NCBI RefSeq assembly: GCF_009935845.1
Contig: NZ_QWEK01000013.1
Location: 1-64,000, forward strand
Direction: 5' to 3'
Source: Pseudoflavonifractor sp. 524-17
GTDB taxonomy: Bacteria > Bacillota > Clostridia > Oscillospirales > Oscillospiraceae
Length of the DNA stretch: 64,000 bases
The notes under the pieces are model-generated. The model did no database searches. It saw only the letters and a list, made by a program, of their open reading frames with translations, and was not told where the DNA came from. How positions within the stretch are numbered: the first letter of the stretch is position 1; each line of letters opens with the position of its first letter. Positions 44,353 to 52,604 of this stretch are shown here, piece by piece. A program made the position numbers and the translations under genes.

Positions 44353-45178
44353 GATTTATCTCCTCCTCTTTCGGGGCCAGGTTGTACTCTTGAATAAGCA
44401 GATCCGCCAGCCAGACGGCCAGAGCGTCATAGAGGGCATCGCCCGCCTGAGAGGTGGCGAAGCTGGGGTCGCCGTCCTGGCCGGGGTGCCGGTCCGGCCA
44501 GTAGTCCATGGAAAGCGCCTGAATGGGCCGGTAGACCGCGCCGCCCAGCAGGGGCTCCGACGAGCAGGGCACCGGCTTAGGGGGGAAGGTGGGAATGTAG
44601 GATACCGCCCGATCCAGGTGAACCAGATCCGGGAAGGCGGCCAGGGCGCGGGAGGTTTCCCGCGCACCGCCGTGTCCGTCGGCGAAGTCCAGGGGGAGAA
44701 TACGCCGCTGATCTCCCTGGTGGGGCAGCAGCCAGTTGACGCACATCACATCCAGGTCCCGCTCAATCTGTAATTCCTGCAAAGCCACCTGCATGGCGGG
44801 AATGTTTCCGTCGTGGCCCATCAGCAGGGCGATGTGCCGGAAGCCCATCTGCTGAAGGGCGGCGCAGATCTCCTTGAGCAGCAGCACCAGCGTCATAGGC
44901 TTGAGCTGTAAGCTCCCGGGGTAGTGCGTAGCCTCGGGGTGTACGCCATAGGGCACTGTAGGGCCAACCACCGCGCAGCACCCCCGGCGGGCCAGCTCCG
45001 CGCAGGCCCGGCAGGCCATTTCCTGGGCGATAAAGGTGTCCGTTCCCAGGGGAAGGTGGAAGCCATGCTGCTCAATGGCGCCCACGGGGACGATGCAGAC
45101 ATCGGTTTTTTTCAGGCAGTCGTCAACATCCTTCCAGGTCATCTCCTCAAAAAGGGGGATTCCCGTCTTACTGTACAA
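44342..45178 (-). CDS. creatininase-family amidohydrolase
   Basis: The 278-residue metal hydrolase has the family motifs PVGAIEQHGFHLPLGTD, MGHDGNIPAM in place of the usual GGHGGN, and FADGHGGARETS, which carry the expected divalent-metal ligands (Glu, His, Asp). Members hydrolyse cyclic or linear amides, for example creatinine or riboflavin-precursor formamides. The most likely start is TTG at 45178, because GGAGGG lies 8-9 nt upstream and no ATG fits. It sits between ornithine cyclodeaminase and flavoprotein genes in one operon, which suggests opening of a nitrogenous ring or amide. Confidence 0.9.
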   Translation of the reverse strand: MYSKTGIPLFEEMTWKDVDDCLKKTDVCIVPVGAIEQHGFHLPLGTDTFIAQEMACRACAELARRGCCAVVGPTVPYGVHPEATHYPGSLQLKPMTLVLLLKEICAALQQMGFRHIALLMGHDGNIPAMQVALQELQIERDLDVMCVNWLLPHQGDQRRILPLDFADGHGGARETSRALAAFPDLVHLDRAVSYIPTFPPKPVPCSSEPLLGGAVYRPIQALSMDYWPDRHPGQDGDPSFATSQAGDALYDALAVWLADLLIQEYNLAPKEEEINHGP

Positions 45179-45211
45179 AATTGTGTCCCTCCTTTCTCAG
45201 CATCCGGTTTG

Positions 45212-46213
45212 TCAGGCGAAGATACATACGTCAGTGCCAATCCCCAGCTCCACTGCCCTGCGGTAGGCCTGGTAGGAGATGGCCACGTCGTTGGCCCCCA
45301 TGCCCAGGTGGGTCATGACCGTGCGTTCCAAGGGGGATTCCCGGCCTGCTTTCCGGCCGCAGACGATTTCGCTGAGGTTGGTATAGACCTGGTCCATACC
45401 CAGACCGTACTGCTGCTGGAAGCTGTTGACAAAGTTGTAGCAGTCGGCCTCCTCGTTGCCCAGCACCCACTTGTCCACTCCGCGGAGAATATTGGGAATG
45501 TCGATATCCCACAGGCAGGTAGGGCACAGGTGGGCGCCGGGAGCGATCTGATCCAGGGTAATCAGGGGTTCCCGGCAGGTGGTGAGCATACAGATGATGT
45601 CCGCCCCCGTGACTGCCTGGGTGATGCTCCCGCATGGGACCACCTCAATGCCGTACTTCTCCTGGCCGTACGCCTGGAGAGCGGTCATAGCGTCGGGATT
45701 GAGGTCAAAAATCTGGACCCGCTTCAGGGGAAAGACGTTCAGCTCGCACATGGCGGACAGATGGGTCCGGCCCTGGACGCCGCAGCCCACGATGGCCAAG
45801 GCCTGGGAATCGCGGCGGGCCAGGTATTTTGTGCCGATGGCGGCCATGGCGGCGGTGCGCATTCCGGTGAGATAGGTGCCGTCCATAAAGGCGATGGGCA
45901 TCATGGTCTCGGCGTCGTTGATGGTGGTGACTCCCACGGTGTAGGGCAGTCCCTTGGACAGGTTGCCCTCGCAGCAGCCCAGCCACTTGTCGCCCACCAC
46001 GTTCCATGGCCGGATGTAGGCCGGGTGGGGCAGCAGAAAGCAGTAGTTCCCCTCAGAGGGATGGAGCACGTCGCAGGTGTTTTGAAACAGCTCCCCGGTG
46101 CCGATGAAGCGCAGGGCGTCCTCCACGGCGGCCAGGGCCATTTTGGTGTCGCAGACCTGCTCCAACTGGGATTTGGTCAGAATCTTGGTCTTCCATGTTT
46201 CAGCTTTTCCCAT
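45212..46213 (-). CDS. ornithine cyclodeaminase / mu-crystallin family protein
   Basis: The 333-residue protein has the N-terminal dimerisation region (LTKSQLEQVCDTKMALAAV), the substrate-site GMRTAAMAAIGTKYLA and the NAD-binding Rossmann motif LAIVGCGVQGRTHLSAM. The family includes ornithine cyclodeaminase, alanine and lysine/arginine dehydrogenases, and ketimine reductases, so the exact reaction is open. ATG 46213 follows GGAGGAATCAAGT. It is the first gene of the eight-gene minus-strand operon, behind a strong promoter with inverted repeats. Confidence 0.9.
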   Translation of the reverse strand: MGKAETWKTKILTKSQLEQVCDTKMALAAVEDALRFIGTGELFQNTCDVLHPSEGNYCFLLPHPAYIRPWNVVGDKWLGCCEGNLSKGLPYTVGVTTINDAETMMPIAFMDGTYLTGMRTAAMAAIGTKYLARRDSQALAIVGCGVQGRTHLSAMCELNVFPLKRVQIFDLNPDAMTALQAYGQEKYGIEVVPCGSITQAVTGADIICMLTTCREPLITLDQIAPGAHLCPTCLWDIDIPNILRGVDKWVLGNEEADCYNFVNSFQQQYGLGMDQVYTNLSEIVCGRKAGRESPLERTVMTHLGMGANDVAISYQAYRRAVELGIGTDVCIFA

Positions 46214-46399
46214 ACTTGATTCCTCCATTCTATCTGATGACATCTCATGTTAGCAGCTGAGGTGTTCCAGCGCGGGGAAAGAGTGAAAAGCAGTACCAAT
46301 CGCCAGGACATGATGGATTTGCAAGATAAAATTGCCGGCGGCCAAAGGCAGTTGTGGCCGCAAAAATTTGTGTTGCGGCGTTTGGTACAGTTTCTGAGT

Positions 46400-46419
46400 G
46401 TGTTCTTAAATGAGAACAC
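46400..46419. promoter_or_regulatory. inverted repeat downstream of OCD promoter
   Basis: GTGTTCT-TAAATG-AGAACAC is a perfect inverted repeat at roughly +12 to +31. A related one, GTTCT-N8-AGAAC (46455-46472), overlaps the -35 box. Both are candidate sites for the Xre-cupin regulator. Confidence 0.55.
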
Positions 46420-46437
46420 TCCGGTGAGATATATTGC

Positions 46438-46466
46438 AGTATAATATAAATTTTGTTCTCTGTCAA
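46438..46466 (-). promoter_or_regulatory. promoter of OCD/creatininase/BMP operon
   Basis: TTGACA (46461-46466), 17 bp, TATACT (46438-46443) on the minus strand; the leader is about 215 nt. Confidence 0.8.
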
Positions 46467-46572
46467 TAGAACTTGAGTAAGAGAGCATGTAGACTTTTTT
46501 GAGAAAAATGAGAGACAAATTATGGTATATTATAAATAAAGTTATGATATATAGAAAAAATAGAGAAGATAG

Positions 46573-46620
46573 GCAGAAAAAACAGCACATAACCGGTGTA
46601 AAACCGTGTTATGTGCTGTT
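46573..46620 (-). terminator. terminator of Xre-cupin gene
   Basis: A 13-bp stem (46581-46593 with 46608-46620) with an inner CGGT/ACCG stem; on the minus strand it is followed by TTTTTTCTGCC. Confidence 0.8.
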
Positions 46621-46642
46621 CACTATATAAGAACAACTTTAC

Positions 46643-47272
46643 TTAATATGTGGGCGGTGTGTTTACCTGGAAAAAGGAGGCCTCAGTGTCCTGCTCGTTG
46701 GCCACCTTGTGGAAGAAGGTAGAGCGGTAGTAGATCATGCTCCCCTCTGGGAGCTGGTAAGAGTAATCGTCTAGGATGACCGTAACAACCCCTTTCAAGG
46801 TGAGAATAAACTCTTCGCCGTAGTGGGAGGAGGGCGCGCCGGAGTCAGAGTGGGGGGGCAGGTGAGTAATAGAGACATGCATGGCGGCGCGGTTGCTGTA
46901 CATAAGATATTCCTGTATGGCGGCGCCGGCGGCGCACTCATAGAGCACCCGGGAGTACCGGTCCTCCTTGGAGACAATGGTCACATCGTGCTCCAGACTG
47001 TCAGTGAGCAGGTCGGCCACAGGAGCGCCGATGGCCTCCGCGATTTTTTTCAGAGAGCTGATGGTGATATTGACCTTTCCGTTTTCGTAGTTGCTGAGAT
47101 AGGACAGAGACAGGCCGGACTGGCTGGCGAGCTGCCGCAGCGTCATCCCCTTCAGCCGCCGCAGCCGCCGGACGTTGAGATGACTGGTATCCACACTGGG
47201 ACTGCCGGATGCCTTACAGTGGGCGTCCGGGGGGGAGGGGGGAAGTTTCGGGATCTGCTGGTCGTGCTGCAT
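46643..47272 (-). CDS. Xre-family regulator with C-terminal cupin domain
   Basis: The 209-residue regulator has an N-terminal extension, a helix-turn-helix at about 32-90 (RRLKGMTLRQLASQSGLSLS then YLSNYENGKVNI), and a cupin at about 130-205 (SSHYGEEFILTLKGVVTVIL, YRSTFFHKVANE). The layout is that of PuuR/SutR-type sensors, which read small amines or sulfur compounds. GGAGGCACTGCC precedes the ATG. It lies upstream of the OCD operon, separated by its own terminator, and is the most likely regulator of the inverted repeats there. Confidence 0.92.
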   Translation of the reverse strand: MQHDQQIPKLPPSPPDAHCKASGSPSVDTSHLNVRRLRRLKGMTLRQLASQSGLSLSYLSNYENGKVNITISSLKKIAEAIGAPVADLLTDSLEHDVTIVSKEDRYSRVLYECAAGAAIQEYLMYSNRAAMHVSITHLPPHSDSGAPSSHYGEEFILTLKGVVTVILDDYSYQLPEGSMIYYRSTFFHKVANEQDTEASFFQVNTPPTY

Positions 47273-47353
47273 GGCAGTGCCTCCGTTCTAAAAGTAAGCT
47301 GTGTCATATGCCAGGGGCGGTTTTCAAACCGACTCCAGAGAAAGCTGCTTGGA

Positions 47354-47977
47354 TTACTCCACCAGGACCAGGCCTACATTCGTCAGCTCAGGGACCTCCT
47401 CCGGAGTGGAGGTATGGCCTGCGGGAGTGATCTCCCACCCCACGCTGCGGGCCAGGGCGAAGACGTGAATGCCGCATCCCTCCATAGAGCTGCGGCTTTT
47501 CAGGGGAAAGCGGCACTGGCCGCCGGGTTGAATGGCGGAGCACTCTGCGTTGGGACAGAATACCTTTTTGCACGGCCCATTGGCGAATGCCATGGCCAGA
47601 ACGTGGCCGTCCCGGAACGCGGCTCGCTCTAAACGGCCGGCCACGCGGTACATCTCCCGCTGGACATCCCCGCCGGCGGCATGACCATAGTCGGCGTGCC
47701 TGGCGCCCAAAAGGGAGTCAGAGGGAAAACGCTTCATGAAGAGCACGCCGAATTCATAGCGGTCAATACACGCCTGCATTTCAGACAGGGGGGTGGCGTA
47801 GGGGGGACAGTTGCCGTTGCTGCCATAGTAGCCGCAGCGGGGGTACCGGCATTTCAGCCGCACCCGGGGGTCCAGCCGGATGAGAGAGGCGGGGATGACT
47901 TTGGCGTCTGTCATGCCAGCCTCCAGAGCCAGCTGGCAGTAGCGCCGCAAATCCTGCTGTAGATGACTGGTATTCAC
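47354..47977 (-). CDS. DUF2284-type predicted metal-binding protein
   Basis: The 207-residue Cys-rich protein has CRYPRCGYYGSNGNCPP near residue 50 and C-terminal cysteine clusters (GPCKKVFCPNAECSAI, CRFP, EGCGIHVF), as in the DUF2284 family thought to bind metal or Fe-S. A GTG start at 47977 is chosen because AAGGAG lies 9 nt upstream; a longer TTG-started frame overlaps that site. It is 81 nt upstream of the Xre-cupin gene in the same orientation. The biochemical role is unknown. Confidence 0.82.
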   Translation of the reverse strand: MNTSHLQQDLRRYCQLALEAGMTDAKVIPASLIRLDPRVRLKCRYPRCGYYGSNGNCPPYATPLSEMQACIDRYEFGVLFMKRFPSDSLLGARHADYGHAAGGDVQREMYRVAGRLERAAFRDGHVLAMAFANGPCKKVFCPNAECSAIQPGGQCRFPLKSRSSMEGCGIHVFALARSVGWEITPAGHTSTPEEVPELTNVGLVLVE

Positions 47978-48038
47978 GAAACTCGTCTCCTTATCTAACA
48001 AAGATGCTCACCGGAGTTTCGATAAAAACACACTTTAT

Positions 48039-48067
48039 AGTATAGTGCAAAAGAAGAGAAAAGTAAA
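48039..48067 (-). promoter_or_regulatory. promoter of DUF2284 gene
   Basis: TTTACT (48062-48067), 17 bp, TATACT (48039-48044) on the minus strand. Confidence 0.5.
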
Positions 48068-48087
48068 GCCTGATTTTGTACAGCGCG

Positions 48088-48124
48088 GAAAGCGGGCGGT
48101 GTCTCTATGACACCGCCCGCTTTC
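48088..48124. terminator. hairpin after glnA
   Basis: A 16-bp perfect stem, GAAAGCGGGCGGTGTC (48088-48103) with 48109-48124, and a 5-nt loop, between glnA and the DUF2284 promoter. Confidence 0.7.
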
Positions 48125-48139
48125 CTTAAAACCAGCCTG

Positions 48140-49471
48140 TTAATAGTTGGTGATATACTTCTCCCGCTCCCAGGAGCTGACCCGGGTTTTGTACTCGTAC
48201 CACTCCCGGCGCTTGCCCTGGATATAGTTGCTGGCCACGTGGTCTCCTAGGGCGTCCATAAGCAGGGTGTCCTTTTCCAGCTCTTTGATGGCGCTGGACA
48301 GGGAGTCCGGCAGGTTTTCGATGCCGTGGGCGGTGCGGGCGGCCTCGTCCATGGCGAAGATATTTTCCGTAATCTCCTCCGGGGGGGTGAGGCCCCGCTC
48401 AATGCCGTCCAGGCCCGCCGCCAGGCAGACGGCAAAGGTCAAGTAGGGGTTGCAGGACGGGTCAGGGGAGCGCAGCTCCACCCGGGTGGACTGGCCCCGG
48501 GCGGCGGGGATACGGATAAGGGCGGAGCGGTTGCTGGCGGACCAGGCCAGATAGCAGGGGGCCTCATATCCCGGCACCAGGCGCTTATAGGAGTTGACCA
48601 GAGGGTTAGCAATGGCCGAAATACCCTTTACATGGGCCAGGATGCCGGCGATAAAGCTGTAGGCCTCTTTGGACAGGCCCCGGCGGTCGTTGGGATCGTA
48701 GAACACATTCTCCCCCTTGCGGAAGAGGGACATATTGGTGTGCATTCCCGAGCCGCACACCCCATAGATAGGCTTCGGCATGAAAGTGGCGTGGAGCCCG
48801 TTTTTCTGGGCCAGCAGCTTCACCGCCAGCTTGAAGGTCATAATGTTGTCGGCGGCGGTGAGAGCGTCGGCGTATTTAAAGTCGATCTCATGCTGGCCGG
48901 CGGCGTTCTCATGGTGGCTGGCCTCGATCTCAAAGCCCATCTCCTCCAGATTCAGGCAGATCTCCCGCCGGGTGATCTCCCCGTGGTCCAGGGGGCCCAG
49001 GTCAAAATAGCTGGCCTCGTCGTTGGTCTCGGTGGTGGGATTGCCCTGCTCGTCGGTTTTGAAAAGAAAGAACTCGCACTCCGGGCCCACGTTGAAGGTG
49101 TCATATCCCATGGAGCGCATTTTCTCCATCATCCGCTTGAGCACGTTGCGGGGATCACCCATAAAGGGGGTGCCGTCGGTGTTGTACACATCGCAGATCA
49201 GCCGCACCGTCTTGCCGAACTGGGCCCGCCAGGGGAAGGTGATGAAGGTATTCAGGTCCGGATAGAGGCACTGATCCGACTCGTCGATCCGCACAAAGCC
49301 CTCCACAGAGGACCCGTCGAACATGATCTGGTTATTTACCGCCTTCTCTGCCTGGGAGGCGGTGAGGGCCACGTTTTTCAGCTGGCCGAAAATATCGGCA
49401 AACTGCATCCGGATAAATTTTACGTCCTGCTCTTTCACAATACGGATAATGTCTTCCTTGGTAAAGGCCAT
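48140..49471 (-). CDS. glnA: glutamine synthetase, type I
   Basis: The 443-residue glutamine synthetase has the length and motifs of the Firmicutes GSI-alpha form: [10 protein letters not shown], the GPECEFFLF glutamate-binding region, [34 protein letters not shown] and [16 protein letters not shown]. It makes glutamine from glutamate and ammonia with ATP. GSI-alpha enzymes are feedback-controlled rather than adenylylated. The start at 49471 follows AAAGGGGA. The leader contains a hairpin with a T-run before the ribosome binding site, suggesting transcription attenuation. Confidence 0.96.
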   Translation of the reverse strand: MAFTKEDIIRIVKEQDVKFIRMQFADIFGQLKNVALTASQAEKAVNNQIMFDGSSVEGFVRIDESDQCLYPDLNTFITFPWRAQFGKTVRLICDVYNTDGTPFMGDPRNVLKRMMEKMRSMGYDTFNVGPECEFFLFKTDEQGNPTTETNDEASYFDLGPLDHGEITRREICLNLEEMGFEIEASHHENAAGQHEIDFKYADALTAADNIMTFKLAVKLLAQKNGLHATFMPKPIYGVCGSGMHTNMSLFRKGENVFYDPNDRRGLSKEAYSFIAGILAHVKGISAIANPLVNSYKRLVPGYEAPCYLAWSASNRSALIRIPAARGQSTRVELRSPDPSCNPYLTFAVCLAAGLDGIERGLTPPEEITENIFAMDEAARTAHGIENLPDSLSSAIKELEKDTLLMDALGDHVASNYIQGKRREWYEYKTRVSSWEREKYITNY

Positions 49472-49515
49472 GGCGCTGTTTCCCCTTTCTCTCCGCGGCA
49501 TATCGCCGTCCAATC

Positions 49516-49556
49516 AAAAAAGGGCGCTCCACTCCCCCGGGAGTGAGAACGCCCTT
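49516..49556 (-). terminator. leader terminator/attenuator of glnA
   Basis: Outer stem AAGGGCG/CGCCCTT (49520-49526 with 49550-49556) and inner CACTCC/GGAGTG (49530-49535 with 49540-49545); on the minus strand it is followed by TTTTTTG. It lies between the promoter and the gene, about 45 nt before the ATG. Confidence 0.75.
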
Positions 49557-49579
49557 GCCCTCAACTTACGAACGGCCCT

Positions 49580-49608
49580 ATTCTAACACAGGTTTCCCTC
49601 CTTGGCAA
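49580..49608 (-). promoter_or_regulatory. promoter of glnA
   Basis: TTGCCA (49603-49608), 17 bp, TAGAAT (49580-49585) on the minus strand. Confidence 0.6.
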
Positions 49609-49633
49609 GTGGAAATTCCCGTTTGATTCCATC

Positions 49634-49662
49634 TTGCGTCCGCTGCCCGGGTGGAGTATAAT
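49634..49662 (+). promoter_or_regulatory. promoter of CGGC protein gene
   Basis: TTGCGT (49634-49639), 17 bp, TATAAT (49657-49662). Confidence 0.6.
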
Positions 49663-49694
49663 CGCTGTATACACTGTACGTGGAGGATGCGTTT

Positions 49695-50039
49695 ATGAAA
49701 GTCGGTATCATTCGATGCCTTCAAACAGAGGATTACTGCCCCGGCACCACCGATTTCAAGGCCATACGGGAAAAGACCGGCGCCTTCGCGGGGATCGATG
49801 AGGAGATTGAAATCATCGGCTTTATCAACTGCGGCGGGTGTCCCGCGAAAAAGTCCATACTCCGGGCGCGTGCGCTGGTCAAGCGGGGGGCGGATACCAT
49901 CGCCTTTGCCAGCTGTATCCAGAAGGGCACGCCCATCGGCTACCCCTGCCCCTTCGCCAAAAAAATGCGGGATCTGATCGCCAAGGACCTGGGAGACGGC
50001 ATCCGTATTTTGGATTACACCCACGAAGCGCGTAATTGA
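49695..50039 (+). CDS. CGGC-domain protein
   Basis: The 114-residue protein is named for its FINCGGCPAKK motif (about residues 43-53) and has further cysteines in RCLQTEDYC, FASCIQKG and GYPCPFAKK, which could form a metal or Fe-S site. GGAGGATGCGTTT precedes the ATG at 49695; an in-frame start at 49680 sits on the ribosome binding site. The function of the family is not established. It stands alone between divergent glnA and rpmB. Confidence 0.85.
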   Translation: MKVGIIRCLQTEDYCPGTTDFKAIREKTGAFAGIDEEIEIIGFINCGGCPAKKSILRARALVKRGADTIAFASCIQKGTPIGYPCPFAKKMRDLIAKDLGDGIRILDYTHEARN

Positions 50040-50050
50040 GAATTTTCCTC

Positions 50051-50079
50051 TTGCAATTTCCCCTATTTTCTGCTATCAT
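50051..50079 (+). promoter_or_regulatory. promoter of rpmB
   Basis: TTGCAA (50051-50056), 17 bp, TATCAT (50074-50079). Confidence 0.6.
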
Positions 50080-50133
50080 ATCATTCGATGCTTTTAATGA
50101 GCGTGATATTAACAAGCGAGGAGGTTCAAGCGA

Positions 50134-50322
50134 ATGGCCAAATGTGAATTCTGCGACAAGGGCGTTGTGTTCGGCATCCAGGTCTCCCACTCTCACCGCC
50201 GCTCCAACCGGCCCTGGAAGCCCAACGTCAAGCGCGTTAAGGCGGTTGTCAATGGTACGCCCAAGCACGTCTATGTGTGCACCAGATGCCTCCGTTCGGG
50301 TAAGGTCACCCGCGCTGTGTAA
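50134..50322 (+). CDS. rpmB: 50S ribosomal protein L28
   Basis: The 62-residue L28 has the zinc-ribbon form (C4 and C7 in KCEFCDK, then VCTRCLRSG), together with VSHSHRRSNRPWKPNVKRV. It is a single-gene transcript with a strong GCGAGGAGG ribosome binding site region and a terminator 25 nt after the stop. It is part of the large ribosomal subunit. Confidence 0.97.
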   Translation: MAKCEFCDKGVVFGIQVSHSHRRSNRPWKPNVKRVKAVVNGTPKHVYVCTRCLRSGKVTRAV

Positions 50323-50347
50323 TAATTCATTATCACAGTCACTCAAA

Positions 50348-50375
50348 ACGCGCCCATGCCGCTGCATGGGCGCGT
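50348..50375 (+). terminator. terminator of rpmB
   Basis: A 12-bp stem, ACGCGCCCATGC (50348-50359) with 50364-50375, followed by CTTGTT. Confidence 0.75.
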
Positions 50376-50407
50376 CTTGTTGCCGAAAACACTTTTTCGA
50401 CAGCCTG

Positions 50408-50447
50408 AAACATCCCCGGGCCCAGTCAATCGGGCCCGGGGATGTTT
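50408..50447. terminator. terminator of M18 aminopeptidase gene, probably bidirectional
   Basis: A 16-bp stem (50408-50423 with 50432-50447) with loop AGTCAATC and A/T-rich flanks on both sides. Confidence 0.8.
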
Positions 50448-50466
50448 ATTTTACGGCGTCCTGTTC

Positions 50467-51882
50467 TTACTCTGCCTCTGCCTCATAAATGGCTCTCATG
50501 GCCCGATAGGTCATATAGCAGTCCAGCTTGGCCACCGTCTCAAAGGGGGCGTGCATGGAAAGCACGGGGACGCCCGCGTCAATGGTGTCGATGTCCCGGT
50601 TGGCCATATAGCAGGCCACGGTGCCGCCGCCGCCGGCGTCCACCCGGCCCAGCTCGGCCATCTGCCAGATGACGCCGGTCCCGTCCAGCACTTTGCGGAC
50701 GTAGGCCACCACCTCGGCGGAGGCGTCGGAGGAGCCGGACTTGCCCCGGGCGCCGGTGTACTTGGCCAGGCCGATGCCGAAGTTGACCATGGCGCTGTTG
50801 CGCTTTTCGTACACGTCGGCGTAATTGGGGTCGTAGGCGGCGGTCACGTCGGCGGAGAGGCAGAAGGATTTCTCATAGCACGCCTTCAAGGGCACTTTTT
50901 GGGTGTCGCACAGGTCGGACATAAAGGTATCAAAGGCGGCGGACTGCATTCCGCTGACACCCTCGGAGCCAATCTCCTCTTTGTCTGCCAGAATACATAC
51001 GGCGGTGCGCTCCGGCGCAGAGAGCTCCAGAATGGCGGCCAGCTCCGCGTAGGCGCACACCCGGTCGTCGTGGCCGTAGGCGCCCACGAAGGAGCGGTCC
51101 AGGCCCACGTCGCTGGCCTGGAACGCGGGGACGGCCTCCAGCTCGGCGGAGATGAAGTCCTCCTCTACAATGCCGTATTTCTGGTTGAGCAGGTCCAGCA
51201 CGGCAAGCTTGATCCGGTTGTCCCCCTCGTCGTCGGGGAAGGGCCGGCCCCCCACCAGGATGTTCAGCTTCTCCGCGGGGACCGCCTCGCCCAGGGGCTT
51301 TTTGGACTGCTCAGCCCCCAGGTGGGGGAGCAGATCGTTTACGGTAAAGACCGGGTCTCCGGGGTTGGCGCCAATGGCCAGCCGGCGCACGGAGCCGTCC
51401 TTCAGGGCCACCACGCCGTGGAGTTCCAGGGGAATGGTCACCCACTGGTACTTGCGGATGCCGCCGTAGTAATGGGTCTTCAGATAGGCCATGCCATCCT
51501 CTTCATAGAGCGGGTTGGGCTTCAGGTCCAGGCGGGGGGAGTCGATATGGGCGGCGCCGATGTTCACCCCTTCGCTCAGGGGCCTGCGGCCCACCACGGC
51601 CAAAGTGAGGGCCTTGCCCCGGTTGGAGCGGTAGATCTTATCCCCGGGCTTGAGCTCCATGCCCCGGACAAAGGGCTTAAAGCCACGGGACTCCGCCAGG
51701 CGGATGGCCTCGTCCACGCACTCCCGCTCCGTCTTGCCTGCGTCCAGGAAGTGCTTGTAGTCCTCACAGTAGGCCTGCATGGCGCCCTCTTCCTTAGCGT
51801 CCAGACGGTCGTATCCGTGCTTGGGGGCGTAGCACAGCGCCTCCCGGCGCAGCTCGCCCACGGTTTTCTTTTTCTCTTCCAT
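50467..51882 (-). CDS. M18-family aminopeptidase
   Basis: The 471-residue metallo-aminopeptidase of the ApeA/aspartyl aminopeptidase family has the metal ligands in GAAHIDSPRLDLK, the DDEGDNRIK region, ILADKEEIGSEGVSG and the C-terminal LSMHAPFETVAKLD. It trims N-terminal, often acidic, residues from peptides in the cytoplasm. GGAGGATATTCCC precedes ATG 51882; the longer frame upstream has no site. It has its own terminator at 50408. Confidence 0.94.
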   Translation of the reverse strand: MEEKKKTVGELRREALCYAPKHGYDRLDAKEEGAMQAYCEDYKHFLDAGKTERECVDEAIRLAESRGFKPFVRGMELKPGDKIYRSNRGKALTLAVVGRRPLSEGVNIGAAHIDSPRLDLKPNPLYEEDGMAYLKTHYYGGIRKYQWVTIPLELHGVVALKDGSVRRLAIGANPGDPVFTVNDLLPHLGAEQSKKPLGEAVPAEKLNILVGGRPFPDDEGDNRIKLAVLDLLNQKYGIVEEDFISAELEAVPAFQASDVGLDRSFVGAYGHDDRVCAYAELAAILELSAPERTAVCILADKEEIGSEGVSGMQSAAFDTFMSDLCDTQKVPLKACYEKSFCLSADVTAAYDPNYADVYEKRNSAMVNFGIGLAKYTGARGKSGSSDASAEVVAYVRKVLDGTGVIWQMAELGRVDAGGGGTVACYMANRDIDTIDAGVPVLSMHAPFETVAKLDCYMTYRAMRAIYEAEAE

Positions 51883-51995
51883 GGGAATATCCTCCTTTAT
51901 GTGCAGAGTGCCTGCCTGGTTCCCCAAACAGGCCGATCTGGTTCCACTATCCTAACACAATTTTCCGGCGATTTCCAGAGAGATTTGCCGGATTG

Positions 51996-52598
51996 CTATC
52001 CCTCCAGCAGTTGGCGGAACAGCGCCGCCGCCCGGGCCCGGAAGGTTTCCGGGGTGTCTTCCCGTGTATTTTCTAAAATGTGGCTGCACTGGGCCTGATA
52101 GAAGGCCGCGGGGGGCTGGGCCGCCGCCCGGCGGCGGGCGTAGTCCTCCGAAATGCCCTCCCGGGCCATGATCCGCCGGATGCGCAGGTCCTCTGGGGCC
52201 AGCACTCCCACCACGGCGGCGCACTGCTCCCCGACGCCGCTTTCAAAGAGGGCGGCGGCGTCAATCACCGCCGCGATCCGGCCCTCCGCCTCCGCCAGGG
52301 CACACCGGCGCTCCAGCTCCGCCAGGATAAAGCGGTGGGTGATTTGATTCAGCTCCGCCAGGGCGGCCGGGCGGCCGAAGACCTGTAATCCTAGCTTTTT
52401 CCGGTCAATTCCGCCCGTTTTGTCCAAAATTTCCCTGCCAAACTGATCGGTGAGGGCTCTTTGCAGACGCCTGTCCTCCGCCAGCAGCGCATGGTAGACC
52501 TGGTCCCCGTCCAGCAGGCAGACATTGTGGCCCGCCAGCGCCTGGAGGGCGGTGGTCTTTCCTGCCCCGGTGGGGCCGGTGATGCCGATCTTTTTCAC
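51996..52598 (-). CDS. coaE: dephospho-CoA kinase
   Basis: The 200-residue P-loop kinase has Walker A GITGPTGAGKTTAL, LLDGDQVYHALL for the substrate Asp, and the GVLAPEDLRIRRIMAREGIS lid region. It catalyses the last step of coenzyme A synthesis. It uses a GTG start at 52598, 10 nt after GGAGGAATGA; the ATG in that region is in another frame. It lies 6 nt downstream of the Sua5-type gene in a probable prfA-hypothetical-sua5-coaE operon. Confidence 0.94.
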   Translation of the reverse strand: MKKIGITGPTGAGKTTALQALAGHNVCLLDGDQVYHALLAEDRRLQRALTDQFGREILDKTGGIDRKKLGLQVFGRPAALAELNQITHRFILAELERRCALAEAEGRIAAVIDAAALFESGVGEQCAAVVGVLAPEDLRIRRIMAREGISEDYARRRAAAQPPAAFYQAQCSHILENTREDTPETFRARAAALFRQLLEG

Positions 52599-52604
52599 GG
52601 TCTG

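Larger units (their letters stand above)
46214..46642. other. intergenic region between regulator and OCD operon
   Basis: This 429-bp AT-rich stretch holds the operon promoter with two inverted repeats (46400-46472) and the terminator of the upstream regulator gene (46573-46620). Nothing else is recognised. Confidence 0.8.
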
